Source of the DNA: Cafeteria roenbergensis
Taxonomy: Eukaryota > Sar > Bigyra > Bicosoecida > Cafeteriaceae
DNA length: 64,000 nucleotides
Reading direction: 5' to 3'
Assembly (NCBI GenBank): GCA_008330645.1
Contig: VLTN01000005.1
Span: 248,001-312,000 of the forward strand
The notes beneath the pieces are model-generated. The model saw nothing but the letters and a program-made list of their open reading frames with translations. It was not told where the DNA came from and did not search any database. Positions 56,414-64,000 of the stretch are shown piece after piece. Numbering within the stretch: position 1 is the stretch's first letter; each line of letters begins with the position of its first letter. A program made the position numbers and the translations under genes.

Positions 56414-56604
56414 ATCAAAGGCGCCCCTCGCGACGGCCGCCCAAGTGCTGCGCCGAGGCTTGCCGGAGTGGACCGTCGCGACCAAAGCCGCTGGCTCTGC
56501 CCCGGAACGCCAGCAGGCATTGCGCCGCTGGTCCCAGCCCTCGGCCGCCCCGTCCTCACCCCCGGCTCGCCACTCATCGGGGTGGCTGGTGCATCGGCAC
56601 CGAA
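56414..56604. promoter_or_regulatory. Shared divergent promoter region of two small membrane-protein genes
   Basis: 191 bp between two divergent predicted starts, the shortest such gap in the window. No element is recognised. Confidence 0.35.
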
Positions 56605-57354
56605 ATGCCGCGAGCCATTTCCGGGTGGACGTTCTTGTGCTGCGGCTGGCTTCCTGGCCTGCTGATCAAAGTCGTTCCGCCCAGTCTGGCCGTGAGCCCG
56701 ACTCCGCCACCCGGCCGTGGCCGCGCCTCTGACGCGGGGCTGCGCCGCTGACCTGCGACGTCGTGTGGTTGCGCCCGGCTGCCCTTGCCCCGCCGCAGAT
56801 CATCGCGACGACCGTGCTGCTGCACTCGAGGCAGTTGGCCAGCATCATTTACTCGCTGTGCGTGCTGCTGGCAGCGCTGGACGTGCCCAATGCCATTAAG
56901 CAGAGGAGCAATTGCCGGATTGCGTTGGTGAGTGCGGGCCCCGGAGCGCGCGGGCCAGCTCAGCGCTGCAATGCCTCGGCGCCGGCGCCCTCTCGCGACG
57001 CCCCGGGGCTGCGTGCCTGCGTCTACCTCAAAACTGCCCGCCGCGCCGCAGAGCCTCATCGTCATCGTGGTATGCATGCTCGTCGCCTTCATCTACGGCG
57101 CGGCAAACCTGCAGGCGGATGCAGACGTCGGCTGCAGCGACGCAGACAACGTCGCAACGTGCCAGTCTGTGAACAGTGCCAGCGGCGCAATCCTCATCAT
57201 CATCGGTATTGCCGAGGCCATCGCGTCGGGGACGATCATTTTCGCGCTGCCGGCTATCCAGGTTTTCATCGCGGAACAGGTCCCCCGCCTCGGAAGGGCC
57301 TGCTTGTCGTGCTGCCTGCCTGAGCGCTGCAGCAGGCCCGCTCCCGAGGACTAG
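56605..57354 (+). CDS. Small four-helix membrane protein, unidentified
   Basis: Three predicted exons: 56605-56691, 56799-56927 and 57052-57354 (introns 107 and 124 nt), giving 172 aa. All junctions are in phase 0 with GTGAG donors and pyrimidine-CAG acceptors. Hydrophobic spans: WTFLCCGWLPGLLIKVV; LASIIYSLCVLLAAL; SLIVIVVCMLVAFIYGAANL; and ILIIIGIAEAIASGTIIFAL. A loop between spans 3 and 4 has two cysteines (DVGCSDADNVATCQS) that could form a disulfide on the lumenal or outer side, giving a tetraspan-like layout. The short C-terminal tail is Cys-rich (ACLSCCLPERC), a possible palmitoylation site. I do not recognise a family. Exon 1 is the least certain part; the frame before exon 2 is also open. 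Confidence 0.6.
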
Positions 57355-57909
57355 CACGCAGGGAGGGTGCCTGAGCGCTGCATCTGCGACGGCTGCGGCG
57401 CGCGCCCGTGCCACAGCCGCAGTTGCCAAGCTGCCGAGCCACCGCTGCGGCCCCGGAATGGCGGTGGCCGGCCCACCCCCGGCATCCTTGCAGCCGCGCG
57501 CGGGCCGCGGGGCAGCGCTTCTCCTTCCAGCGGATGCCCCAACCTCTGGACACTGGGTCGCAGTGGCTCGGCGTCCGCCCGCCTCGCTGCCTGCGAGCGA
57601 GCAAGGTCGACGCCCGACTGCGGCGGGGTCGAGGAGCCGAAGCATGACTGCCCTCGAACTGCCGGCGGCTGCAGGGCAGCACCAGTCCCGAACCCAGGAG
57701 TGTGAAACAAAACCCTGCAGCTGCGGCGACGCGAGGCCAAGCAGTGCGTATGCAGGTCCGTGCAGTGCGAAGCAAAGGGGCGTCCGGCAATTTGCCCGTC
57801 CCGCGTGGCGCCCAGGGCGCAAACATTGGAAAATTGCCACACGCGGAACGGCCAGCTCTGCCAAGCGATGCCGATCTCTTGGCCACGCTCCCACACGGAA
57901 CTGCGGTCC
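57355..57909. other. Intergenic gap before the DDX41-like gene
   Basis: 555 bp between two plus-strand genes. It should hold the 3' UTR of the four-helix protein and the DDX41 promoter. I checked it for tRNA-like and snRNA-like sequence and saw none. Confidence 0.4.
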
Positions 57910-58384
57910 ATGGCAGACAGGTGGGTGCTCGCACGCGAGCGGATGCGGGCGCCGGGCATCGCACGCGTGGCTGTGGAGGTCGTCGGACTGCGCCCGAGTC
58001 GCGCTCGACTGCCCCGTGCTCTTTGCTCTCCGTGTGTCATCGACCGCAGTCGGCGCGCGTCTAAGCGGCCGCGGCCAGCAGCCAAGGCGCTAGATGACTC
58101 TTACGCAGACCTGCTTGCCTTTGGCAAGGATCGCGAGCCATACGAGCCGAGGCGCGCACAGCAAAAGTCGGCCGAGGCTGAGCGGCGAGCGGCCGAGGCA
58201 AGGCGCCGCCTCGGGCTGAGCAGCGCCGAGGACCCCGGTAGCGCCCCGACCGCGGCAAAGCGGGACCGGCGCGACGTTTCCTTCCGCCCTGGTGGCGAGG
58301 CCCCGCGTGCAAGTTCCGCGGCTGCCGCTGCGTCTGCGGCTGCTGCGTCCGCGGCCGCGCCCGCCGCCGCGCCCATGCCAGCGC

Positions 58385-58431
<47 letters not shown>

Positions 58432-60093
58432 GCTGGGGGAGCCGGTGGCAGTGGCGGGATCGCTGCGCGGCCTGGCATGACGCTGATGGACGAGCTTCGC
58501 GCGCACGTGGCGGCCTTGGGCGGGCAGCAGACGAGCCGCGAGAAGCGCAAGGCCCTAGAGGCGGACCTGCTCAGGCAGGTCATGTCCATGCAGCAGAAGG
58601 CGCTCATGTCGGCAAAGGAGCACGCCTCGGGGGTCGCGTACACCAAGCCCCTGCTCACCGACTGGCGCCCGACCAAGGCGCTGGCATCGCTCAGCAAGAC
58701 GGAGGCGGACGTGCTCCGCGCGCAGCACAAGGTGGAGGTGGAGGGGGAGAACATCCCGGTGCCGTGCCCGCGCTTCGCAGACATGCGGCTCCCGCCCGCG
58801 GTGATGGACATGCTCAAGGCCAAGGGCATCCTGCGGCCCACCCCCATCCAGGTGCAGGGGCTGCCCGTGGCGCTGTCGGGGCGGGACCTGATCGGGGTGG
58901 CCTTCACGGGCAGCGGAAAGACGCTGGTGTTCACGCTCCCCCTCATGATCCTGGCCCTGCAGGAGGAGCTCCGCATGCCGCTGGCGGGCGGGGAGGGGCC
59001 CTTCGGGATCCTTCTGGCCCCGGCCCGCGACCTGGCTTCCCAGACGCACTCCATCTGCGAGGAGATCGCCGGGGCTATGGCGTCCGCCGGCCTCCCCCGC
59101 CTCCGCTGCATGCTCAGCATCGGCGGGATGAGCGTCCGGGACCAGATCGAGCCGCTGAGCCGCTCTGGCGTTCACGTCGTGGTGGCCACGCCGGGCCGGC
59201 TGCTCGACCACCTCCAGAAGGGCCGCATGAACCTCTCCCTCTGCCGCTACGTGTGCCTGGACGAGGGCGACCGCATGCTGGACGCGGCGCGCGGCTTCGA
59301 GGAGGAGCTCAAGCAGATCTTCTCCTTCTTCGACCACCAGCGCCAGACGCTGATTTTTTCTGCGACCATGCCTCGCAAGGTGCGGGAGTTCGCAATGGGC
59401 GCGCTCGTGGAACCCGTCACGGTGAACAGCGGCAGAGCTGGTGCGGCGAGCATGGATGTCATCCAGGAGGTGGAGCACGTGCGCGACGAGGCCAAGATGA
59501 TCTACCTCCTCGAGTGCCTGCAGAAGACCGCGCCACCCGTGATGATCTTCAGCAAGCGCTCCCGGGAGGTCGACGACATCACGCAGTACCTTCTGCTCAA
59601 GGGCGTGGAGGCCACGTCGGTGCACGGCGGAAAGGACCAGGCGGACCGCAACCTCGCTCTGCAGCAGTTCCGCGACGGGTCCAAGGACGTTCTGGTGGCC
59701 ACAGACGTGGCGGCAAAGGGCCTGGACTTCCCCAGCGTGCAGCACGTCATTAACTTCGACATGCCCGAGTCGGTGGAGAATTACGTGCACAGAATTGGGC
59801 GAACTGGGCGCGGCGGGAAAACGGGCGTTGCGACCACGTTCATCAACAAGGGCGTGCCGGAGTCGGTGCTTCTGGACCTGAAGCACCTGCTCCGGGCAGC
59901 CAAGCAGCGCATCCCGCCCGCGCTCTTGGCGCTGGACGACCCCCACGACGCGCAGGAGAAGGACGAGGACGGAAACCTCGCCGAGTGCGTGTACTGCCAG
60001 GGCTTCGGCCACAGCATCCTCTCGTGCGAGAAGCTGCAGCGCGACATGAAGGTGTTCGACTCCAAGTTCCGCGACGGGCTCCGCGACGACTGA
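57910..60093 (+). CDS. DDX41: DDX41 (Abstrakt)-like RNA helicase with a DEGD motif II
   Basis: Predicted exons 57910-57920 and 58050-60093, giving 684 aa starting MADSRRASKRPRP. The 129-nt intron is a multiple of 3 with no in-frame stop, so retention would add 43 residues. DDX41 is an ATP-dependent RNA helicase of the late spliceosome and of nucleic-acid sensing. Evidence: RPTPIQVQGLPVALSGRDLI (Q motif); AFTGSGKTLVFTLPL (motif I); PARDLASQTHSI; VVATPGRLLDHLQ; FSATMPRKVREFA; VLVATDVAAKGLDFPSVQHV; and VHRIGRTGRGGKTGVATTFI. A C-terminal CCHC knuckle, CVYCQGFGHSILSC, is specific to DDX41. Motif II reads DEGD (59260-59271) in place of DEAD, while D and E, which bind Mg-ATP, remain. The segment after it is RMLDAARGFEEEL; the usual form has DMGFE. 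A run of about 15 Ser lies near residue 117. Confidence 0.93.
58387..58431 (+). repeat. (AGC)n triplet repeat (poly-Ser) in the DDX41-like gene
   Basis: Fourteen AGC codons and one AGT encode a Ser run in the disordered N-terminal arm. It is likely length-variable. Confidence 0.9.
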
Positions 60094-60393
60094 TCCGGGC
60101 CGCGGCGTCAGAGCCGGCGACCCCTGGCGGCTCGGCCTCCAGCAGCCGTGCGCGCAACAAGTGGCGGCAGTGCGTGGGATCCAGTGCGTGGGGTGTGCGT
60201 GCGCGTGCGTGCGTGAGTGGGTGACTCGGCGTGGTTTCGGGGGAGGGCTCGCGCGTGGGTGCTTCCGTGGCGGGGCAGGCAGCCCGCGGCTCGACTCGGC
60301 CATCGGAACAGCAGTGCCTCTGCCAGAAACTGGGTGGGTGGCGAGCACGTGTCACACGCGCGCGCGTCGCTGCGCTTCACGGGCCGGCAGGGG
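60094..60393. other. Intergenic gap between DDX41-like and TMEM120 genes
   Basis: 300 bp. A GTGCGT-rich stretch lies at about 60168-60225. It should hold the TMEM120 promoter. No gene is seen. Confidence 0.4.
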
Positions 60394-61922
60394 ATGCCGT
60401 CTCTGGCAGCGAGGATCGAGAGCGCATTCGATGACGCGGTCAAGGACGCCCAGCGGTGAGGCGCGCGATTGCGGGCGCCGCCGCGCGCGCGAGGCCTGCT
60501 TGCCCCTCTCTCGGGCCGGCAACCCGCTGGCCAATGCGCTCGCCGCGCCATGCCGCGCTGTGCCAGCCCCCGCCCCCTCGGTGGCCCTGACTGGCTGCGC
60601 GTGTGCTGCGTCCGGGGCGCACCGCAGGGCGGCCGAGTTCCAGGCGCTCATGTCCAAGGCGGATTCGATCCGGGACACTGTTGTGGCCGGCTGCGACAAG
60701 AAGCGCAAGAAGCTGAGCGCGCTGCGCAAGGAGGCCAAGGAGGCGCAAGAAAGCGGGGGCCTGTCCGAGGAGGAGGCCTCGCGCCTGACGGTGCGGCTTG
60801 ACGAGGCGGACGGCGCCCTGCAGCAGGCGCGGCGCCTGCGGCCAGTGACAGGCTCTCTGTTCATCCGCCTTTTCCTGGGATCCGTCAACGTCAAGGTCAG
60901 CCACGAGGAGGACCGCAAGAAGCTCAAGGAGGAGTACAACAAGTTCAAGTCCCGAACCAACCTTCGTGAGCAGGGGGGCGCCGGAGAAGCGAAGGCGTCG
61001 GGGCGCGATTTCCCCGGCGCTGCTTGCTGCCTTTTTCCTGCCTTTGCTCCGTCTTCCGCAACAGCATCCCTCCCCCCCTCGGCGCGTCCCGACTCCGCCG
61101 CTCGCGACCCCATCCCCGCCCCCCTCCGCAGTGTTCATCTTGATCCCCCTGTCGTGGGCGGCAAACATCTACCTGCTCTCCGACTGGCTGTCGTACACTC
61201 ACTGGATCACCGTTTTCGGCCACATCTGGCTGCTCTACTACTACGTGACGCTGGCGCTGCGCGAGAACATCCTGCGTGTCAACGGCAGCCGCATCATGTC
61301 GTGGTGGATCGTGCATCACTACATCTCGGCCGCCATGAGCATCGTGATGCTCACCTGGCCGTTCACCTCGCTGCACGAGGAGCTGATGCCCTCGTTCACC
61401 GTGTTCTTCCTGTCCCAGGCCGTCGTCATGCAGTTCCAGGCCTTCTACCAGCGCCGCCGCCATTACAGCCTTGTGGCCCAAGGCAAGGCCTCGCAGATGG
61501 ACGTGACCAACCCGGAGGGGCTGCGCGAGTACAACACCACCGCGCTCCTCGTCGTGCTGGTCGTCCTCCTCATGGGCACTTACTGCTTCGAGCTCTACCT
61601 GAGCTACTCCATGCTCCACGCCGCCATCTACCACCCCGGCCTGCAGCTGTGGCGCAACCCCATGTTCTACAAGCAGGAGCTGCAGGTGGTCTTTGTGGGG
61701 GCGGCCTTCGCCGTGCTGGCCGTCGGGAACACCATCTCCCTCGTGCGCACCGTCTCCGACAAGTGCGTGCGGGGCAGCGGCGGCGCCGGTGGCGGCTCCT
61801 CGCGCCCGGCCGATGCTCCCAGGCCTGCCACCCCCGAGGCCGTCGCGGACGTGGCTGCCGCTGGGTCGCGGTCGCCTTCGGCCTCGCCCGGCGTGCGGCA
61901 CCGCTCCGTTGCCAAGCAGTGA
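60394..61922 (+). CDS. TMEM120: TMEM120 (TACAN) family multipass membrane protein
   Basis: Three predicted exons: 60394-60455, 60628-60965 and 61132-61922 (introns 172 and 166 nt), giving 396 aa; all junctions keep frame. The N-terminal half is a coiled coil (SAFDDAVKDAQ, then KLSALRKEAKEAQESGGLSE), and LRPVTGSLFIRLFLGSVNVK matches the LVLGNVNV segment of TMEM120A. The membrane half has about six helices. The most telling pieces are VTLALRENILRVNGSRIMSW and WWIVHHYISAAMSIVMLTWP, equal to TLTIRESILxxNGSRIxxWW and SHHYVSTxLSGVMLTWP. QFQAFYQRRRHYSL also matches. TMEM120 proteins sit in the nuclear envelope/ER, have a fatty-acid-elongase-like fold that binds coenzyme A, and affect lipid metabolism; an ion-channel role is disputed. 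The catalytic HHY-like histidines are present, as in the family. Confidence 0.9.
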
Positions 61923-62248
61923 GGCTGGCCACGCGTATGTATGCGCGCCGCGAGCTGCCGTTCCCGCAGTCACGGTGCGCGGGCGCTGGAGCGGGTGCAT
62001 GGAACGGGCGGCTCTGCTTGGCTGCGTGTGGCTTGTCGATTCTCGAAGCTGAACCGCGTTCATGGATTCTCCCGCGACGCTCGACTTCACTCCATGGCGC
62101 TTCGTTCGCCCACTCGTGCCTTTGCTCATAGACAGACCGGTGCCTGCGTCTCGGCGCGCGCGTTGAGATGCGTTGCGTTGCGTTGCGTTGCGTTGCGTTG
62201 CGTTGCGTTGCGTTGCGTTGCGTTGCGTTGCGAGCGGGATGCGGCCGC
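61923..62248. other. Convergent 3' intergenic gap with a pentanucleotide repeat
   Basis: 326 bp between the TMEM120 stop (+) and the WRAP73-like stop (-). Its main feature is a (CGTTG)12 repeat close to the latter stop. Nothing else is seen. Confidence 0.5.
62171..62230. repeat. (CGTTG)12 pentanucleotide microsatellite
   Basis: Twelve perfect tandem copies of CGTTG, about 18 bp beyond the stop of the WRAP73-like gene, so probably in its 3' UTR. The unit is not a known telomere repeat. Confidence 0.95.
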
Positions 62249-64000
62249 TCACTCGCCATCGCCCCCTTGCGCAGCGAGCAAACACCCCAGCTGCCACTCG
62301 TGCCCGTTGTGAACGAGCAGCTTGGAGCCGTCGGGCGACCACGACGCCGCTCGCACGGCGAATCCCTCCCCAACGTCGAGAAGGAACGCTCTGCCTTCGC
62401 CGGGCGTCAGCACCACAGTTTTGCCCTGCGACGTCACGACCGCCAAGGCGTCCGGCAGCCCGGCGCGGCGCGGCCTCCAGTGCATCGCCGCCACGGGCGC
62501 CGCAGCGACCAAGGCCGCGATCAGCTGCCCGCCCCCCGCCCGCCCGATGAGCGCCACGCGCCGGCAGGCGTCGTCCCGCCACGCGACAAAGCGGCCACTC
62601 GCGCTGAAGGACAGCCTGCTCACTCCGCCGGACAGGTGTGCCTGCGCTGGGGCAGCAGCGCCTGCGCCGCTGGGCCTGCGTCCCGCGCCGGCGTCGCGCC
62701 CCCTGCAGCCCGGCCCCGCTGTGGCCCGTGGCGCCTCACCGGGAAGCTCCACTGCTCCCGACGGAACGACGACCAGGCTGCTGGGCGCGGCAGCCTCCAT
62801 CGCGGTCATGGCTGTTCGCCGCTGGGTGGGGACCGCTGCCTTGCGGCCCAGCCTTGCCGCGGCGCGTTCGCCCGCAGAGCCATGCGCGCCTGCGCCAGCT
62901 CCTGCGGCAAGCGACGCAGCTGGCGCGGGGGACGGCTTGTCCTTGCCCTCGCCCTGCTCCTCCACGAACACGGCGACGTCATCCGCGCTGACCCGATCTG
63001 GAGCGCGGTACGAACCGACGCGCGCCCCAGTGTCCTGCGACGCGAACACCACGCGGCCGTCGTGGCACCCGACAGCCACCAGCGCGCCGCTGCCGGCTTG
63101 GGCGACGGCGCAGCGGCCAAACAGCCCCGCCACGCGAGCGCCTGGGGCACCGCCCCGCTTCGACGCGCCCTTTCCCGCCGCGAATCCCGCCGCGGATCCC
63201 GCCGCCGAGCCCGCCCTCAGGTCCACCGCGAGCGGCGTCGCGCCCGACAGCAGCGGCATCACGAGGGCCTTGTCAGCCAGAGCGTCATCGAGCACCAGCG
63301 CCGCCGTGTCGCTCCGGCAGAGCCACACCTTGCAGGCGTCGCGCGTGGGCAGTGGCAGCGCGGCCAGCACCCGCCAGGTCGCCTCGGAGGTCCCCTCCGC
63401 ACCGCCCGCGCCCGCCTTGGGCTGCGCTAGCGCCACCACAACAAGCTCGTCCGCGGTGGCCGGCCTCGACGCGTACACGATCAAGGAGCCGTCCTCGGAG
63501 CAGGCCAGGCTCCCTGGCGCGTGCTTGCACGGCGGCAGAGCCGCGCTGGTGCCGCCATCAACGTCCCACATCACCGACTGGACGCGCAGCACGGACGTCG
63601 TGAGCACGAATCTTCCGTCAACGCCAACAAAGCGCGCGTCCTCGAACTCTGCCACTGTGGCGTGCAGCACGGCCAGCCTGCCGCCGGTGGCCTCCCACAC
63701 CTCGCAGCTGTCCGCGCCGCGCTGCAGCACCAGCAGCCGGCCGCCGTCCGGGCTCCACGACACGCAAAGCGCATTCCGGCCGGCCTTCTGCGGCAGCAAG
63801 GCTCGCAAAGCGGGGGGCGTGGGAACGCGTCGTCGGCCCAAGCACCGCGAACCCCAACCTTGCCTGCGTCCGCTCGCCTCGCGCTCTCGCCACGCACGCA
63901 GCAGGCGCCTGGCGCATTGCTCACTCGAACCGGCGGCGAGAGCGGAACCACAACCAGCAGCTCGAGGGTCGCCGAGTCGTAGGCACGAACGGCGTCATCC
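62249..64000 (-). CDS. WRAP73: WRAP73 (WDR8)-like WD-repeat protein (5' partial)
   Basis: Predicted exons <64000-63925 and 63787-62249 (137-nt intron), with about 537 residues visible; the N-terminus lies past the window. The junction joins AYDSATLELLVVVPLSPPVR to KAGRNALCVSWSPDGGRLLV, forming a WD blade that aligns with the start of human WRAP73. Further blades: VGCHDGRVVFASQDTGARVG, as in WRAP73 VGSYDGKVRIL; SFSASGRFVAWRDDACRRVA, as in FSPDSYFLATRNDN; AAPVAAMHWRPRRAGLPDAL, as in SPVRAFQWDPQQPRLAI; and the last, AVRAASWSPDGSKLLVHNG. WRAP73 acts at centrosomes and basal bodies with SSX2IP in spindle and cilium assembly. The middle (around 62640-62990) is a low-complexity insert. The blade order matches WRAP73, but WD proteins are easy to confuse. 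Confidence 0.78.

Noticed and set aside
57355-57909. Possible tRNA or snRNA in the 555-bp gap
   Set aside because: I found no A/B-box pair, cloverleaf or Sm site.
58555-60348. 597-aa minus-strand frame opposite the DDX41-like gene
   Set aside because: It is a shadow of the helicase coding strand. Its His/Leu/Val/Arg-rich residues mirror the sense codons.
62168-62235. Pentanucleotide array as a telomere or CRISPR array
   Set aside because: The unit CGTTG is not a known telomere repeat, there are no spacers, and genes continue on both sides.
1-64000. Transposons, retroelements or virus-like elements
   Set aside because: No reverse transcriptase, integrase, transposase, capsid-like or terminal-repeat signal was seen. 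The RdRP is of the cellular silencing type, not viral.

Overview
This window is nuclear DNA from a GC-rich, gene-dense unicellular eukaryote. The evidence is spliceosomal GT-AG introns (donors mostly GTGAG, roughly 75-470 nt), Kozak-like ATG contexts, eukaryote-only proteins (VPS13, CPSF73, BBS8, TMEM120, DDX41, WRAP73) and a U4 spliceosomal RNA gene. BBS8 and a WRAP73-like protein point to a cell with a cilium or flagellum. Few introns, short intergenic gaps and very high GC recall flagellated protists such as some bicosoecid stramenopiles, but that placement is an inference only. I see no phage, CRISPR, rRNA, tRNA, transposon or virus-like element.

Layout, left to right. 1-5.6 kb (+): 3' part of an RNAi-type RNA-dependent RNA polymerase, then an F-box/LRR/ankyrin protein. 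5.9-12.0 kb (-): pyridoxamine-phosphate oxidase with a long N-terminal extension, and a 1,486-aa EF-hand protein. 12.3-14.6 kb (+): a CNNM/MAM3-type DUF21-CBS membrane protein with three exons. 14.9-19.8 kb (-): CPSF73 (four exons) and a PEBP-family protein (three exons). 19.9-31.5 kb (-): two large low-complexity proteins of unknown function. 31.6-33.1 kb (-): PRPP synthetase with three exons and an organelle-type leader. 33.4-35.3 kb (+): BBS8/TTC8 with two exons.

35.68-35.82 kb (+): U4 snRNA, lying in the gap before VPS13. 36.0-53.3 kb (-): a giant VPS13 (about 5,680 aa) with only one intron. 53.6-55.7 kb (+): a TPR protein with a C-terminal membrane segment. 56.0-57.4 kb: two small divergent membrane-protein genes. 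57.9-60.1 kb (+): a DDX41-like helicase whose DEAD motif reads DEGD. 60.4-61.9 kb (+): TMEM120 with three exons. 62.2-64.0 kb (-): 3' part of a WRAP73-like WD-repeat protein.

The genes are housekeeping and are not arranged as one pathway, though several serve RNA biology (RdRP, CPSF73, DDX41, U4). Divergent pairs share gaps of about 190-290 bp that must carry both promoters. Because GC is so high, both strands carry very long open frames without stops; most are antisense shadows. Exon structures were deduced by eye from splice signals and protein-family continuity, so they are predictions. No transposon-like genes or horizontal-transfer signs were seen. The most interesting items are the U4 gene, the DEGD variant of DDX41, the N-terminally extended PNPO, the large orphan with paired CxCG motifs, and a perfect 13-bp-arm palindrome near that orphan's likely 5' end.
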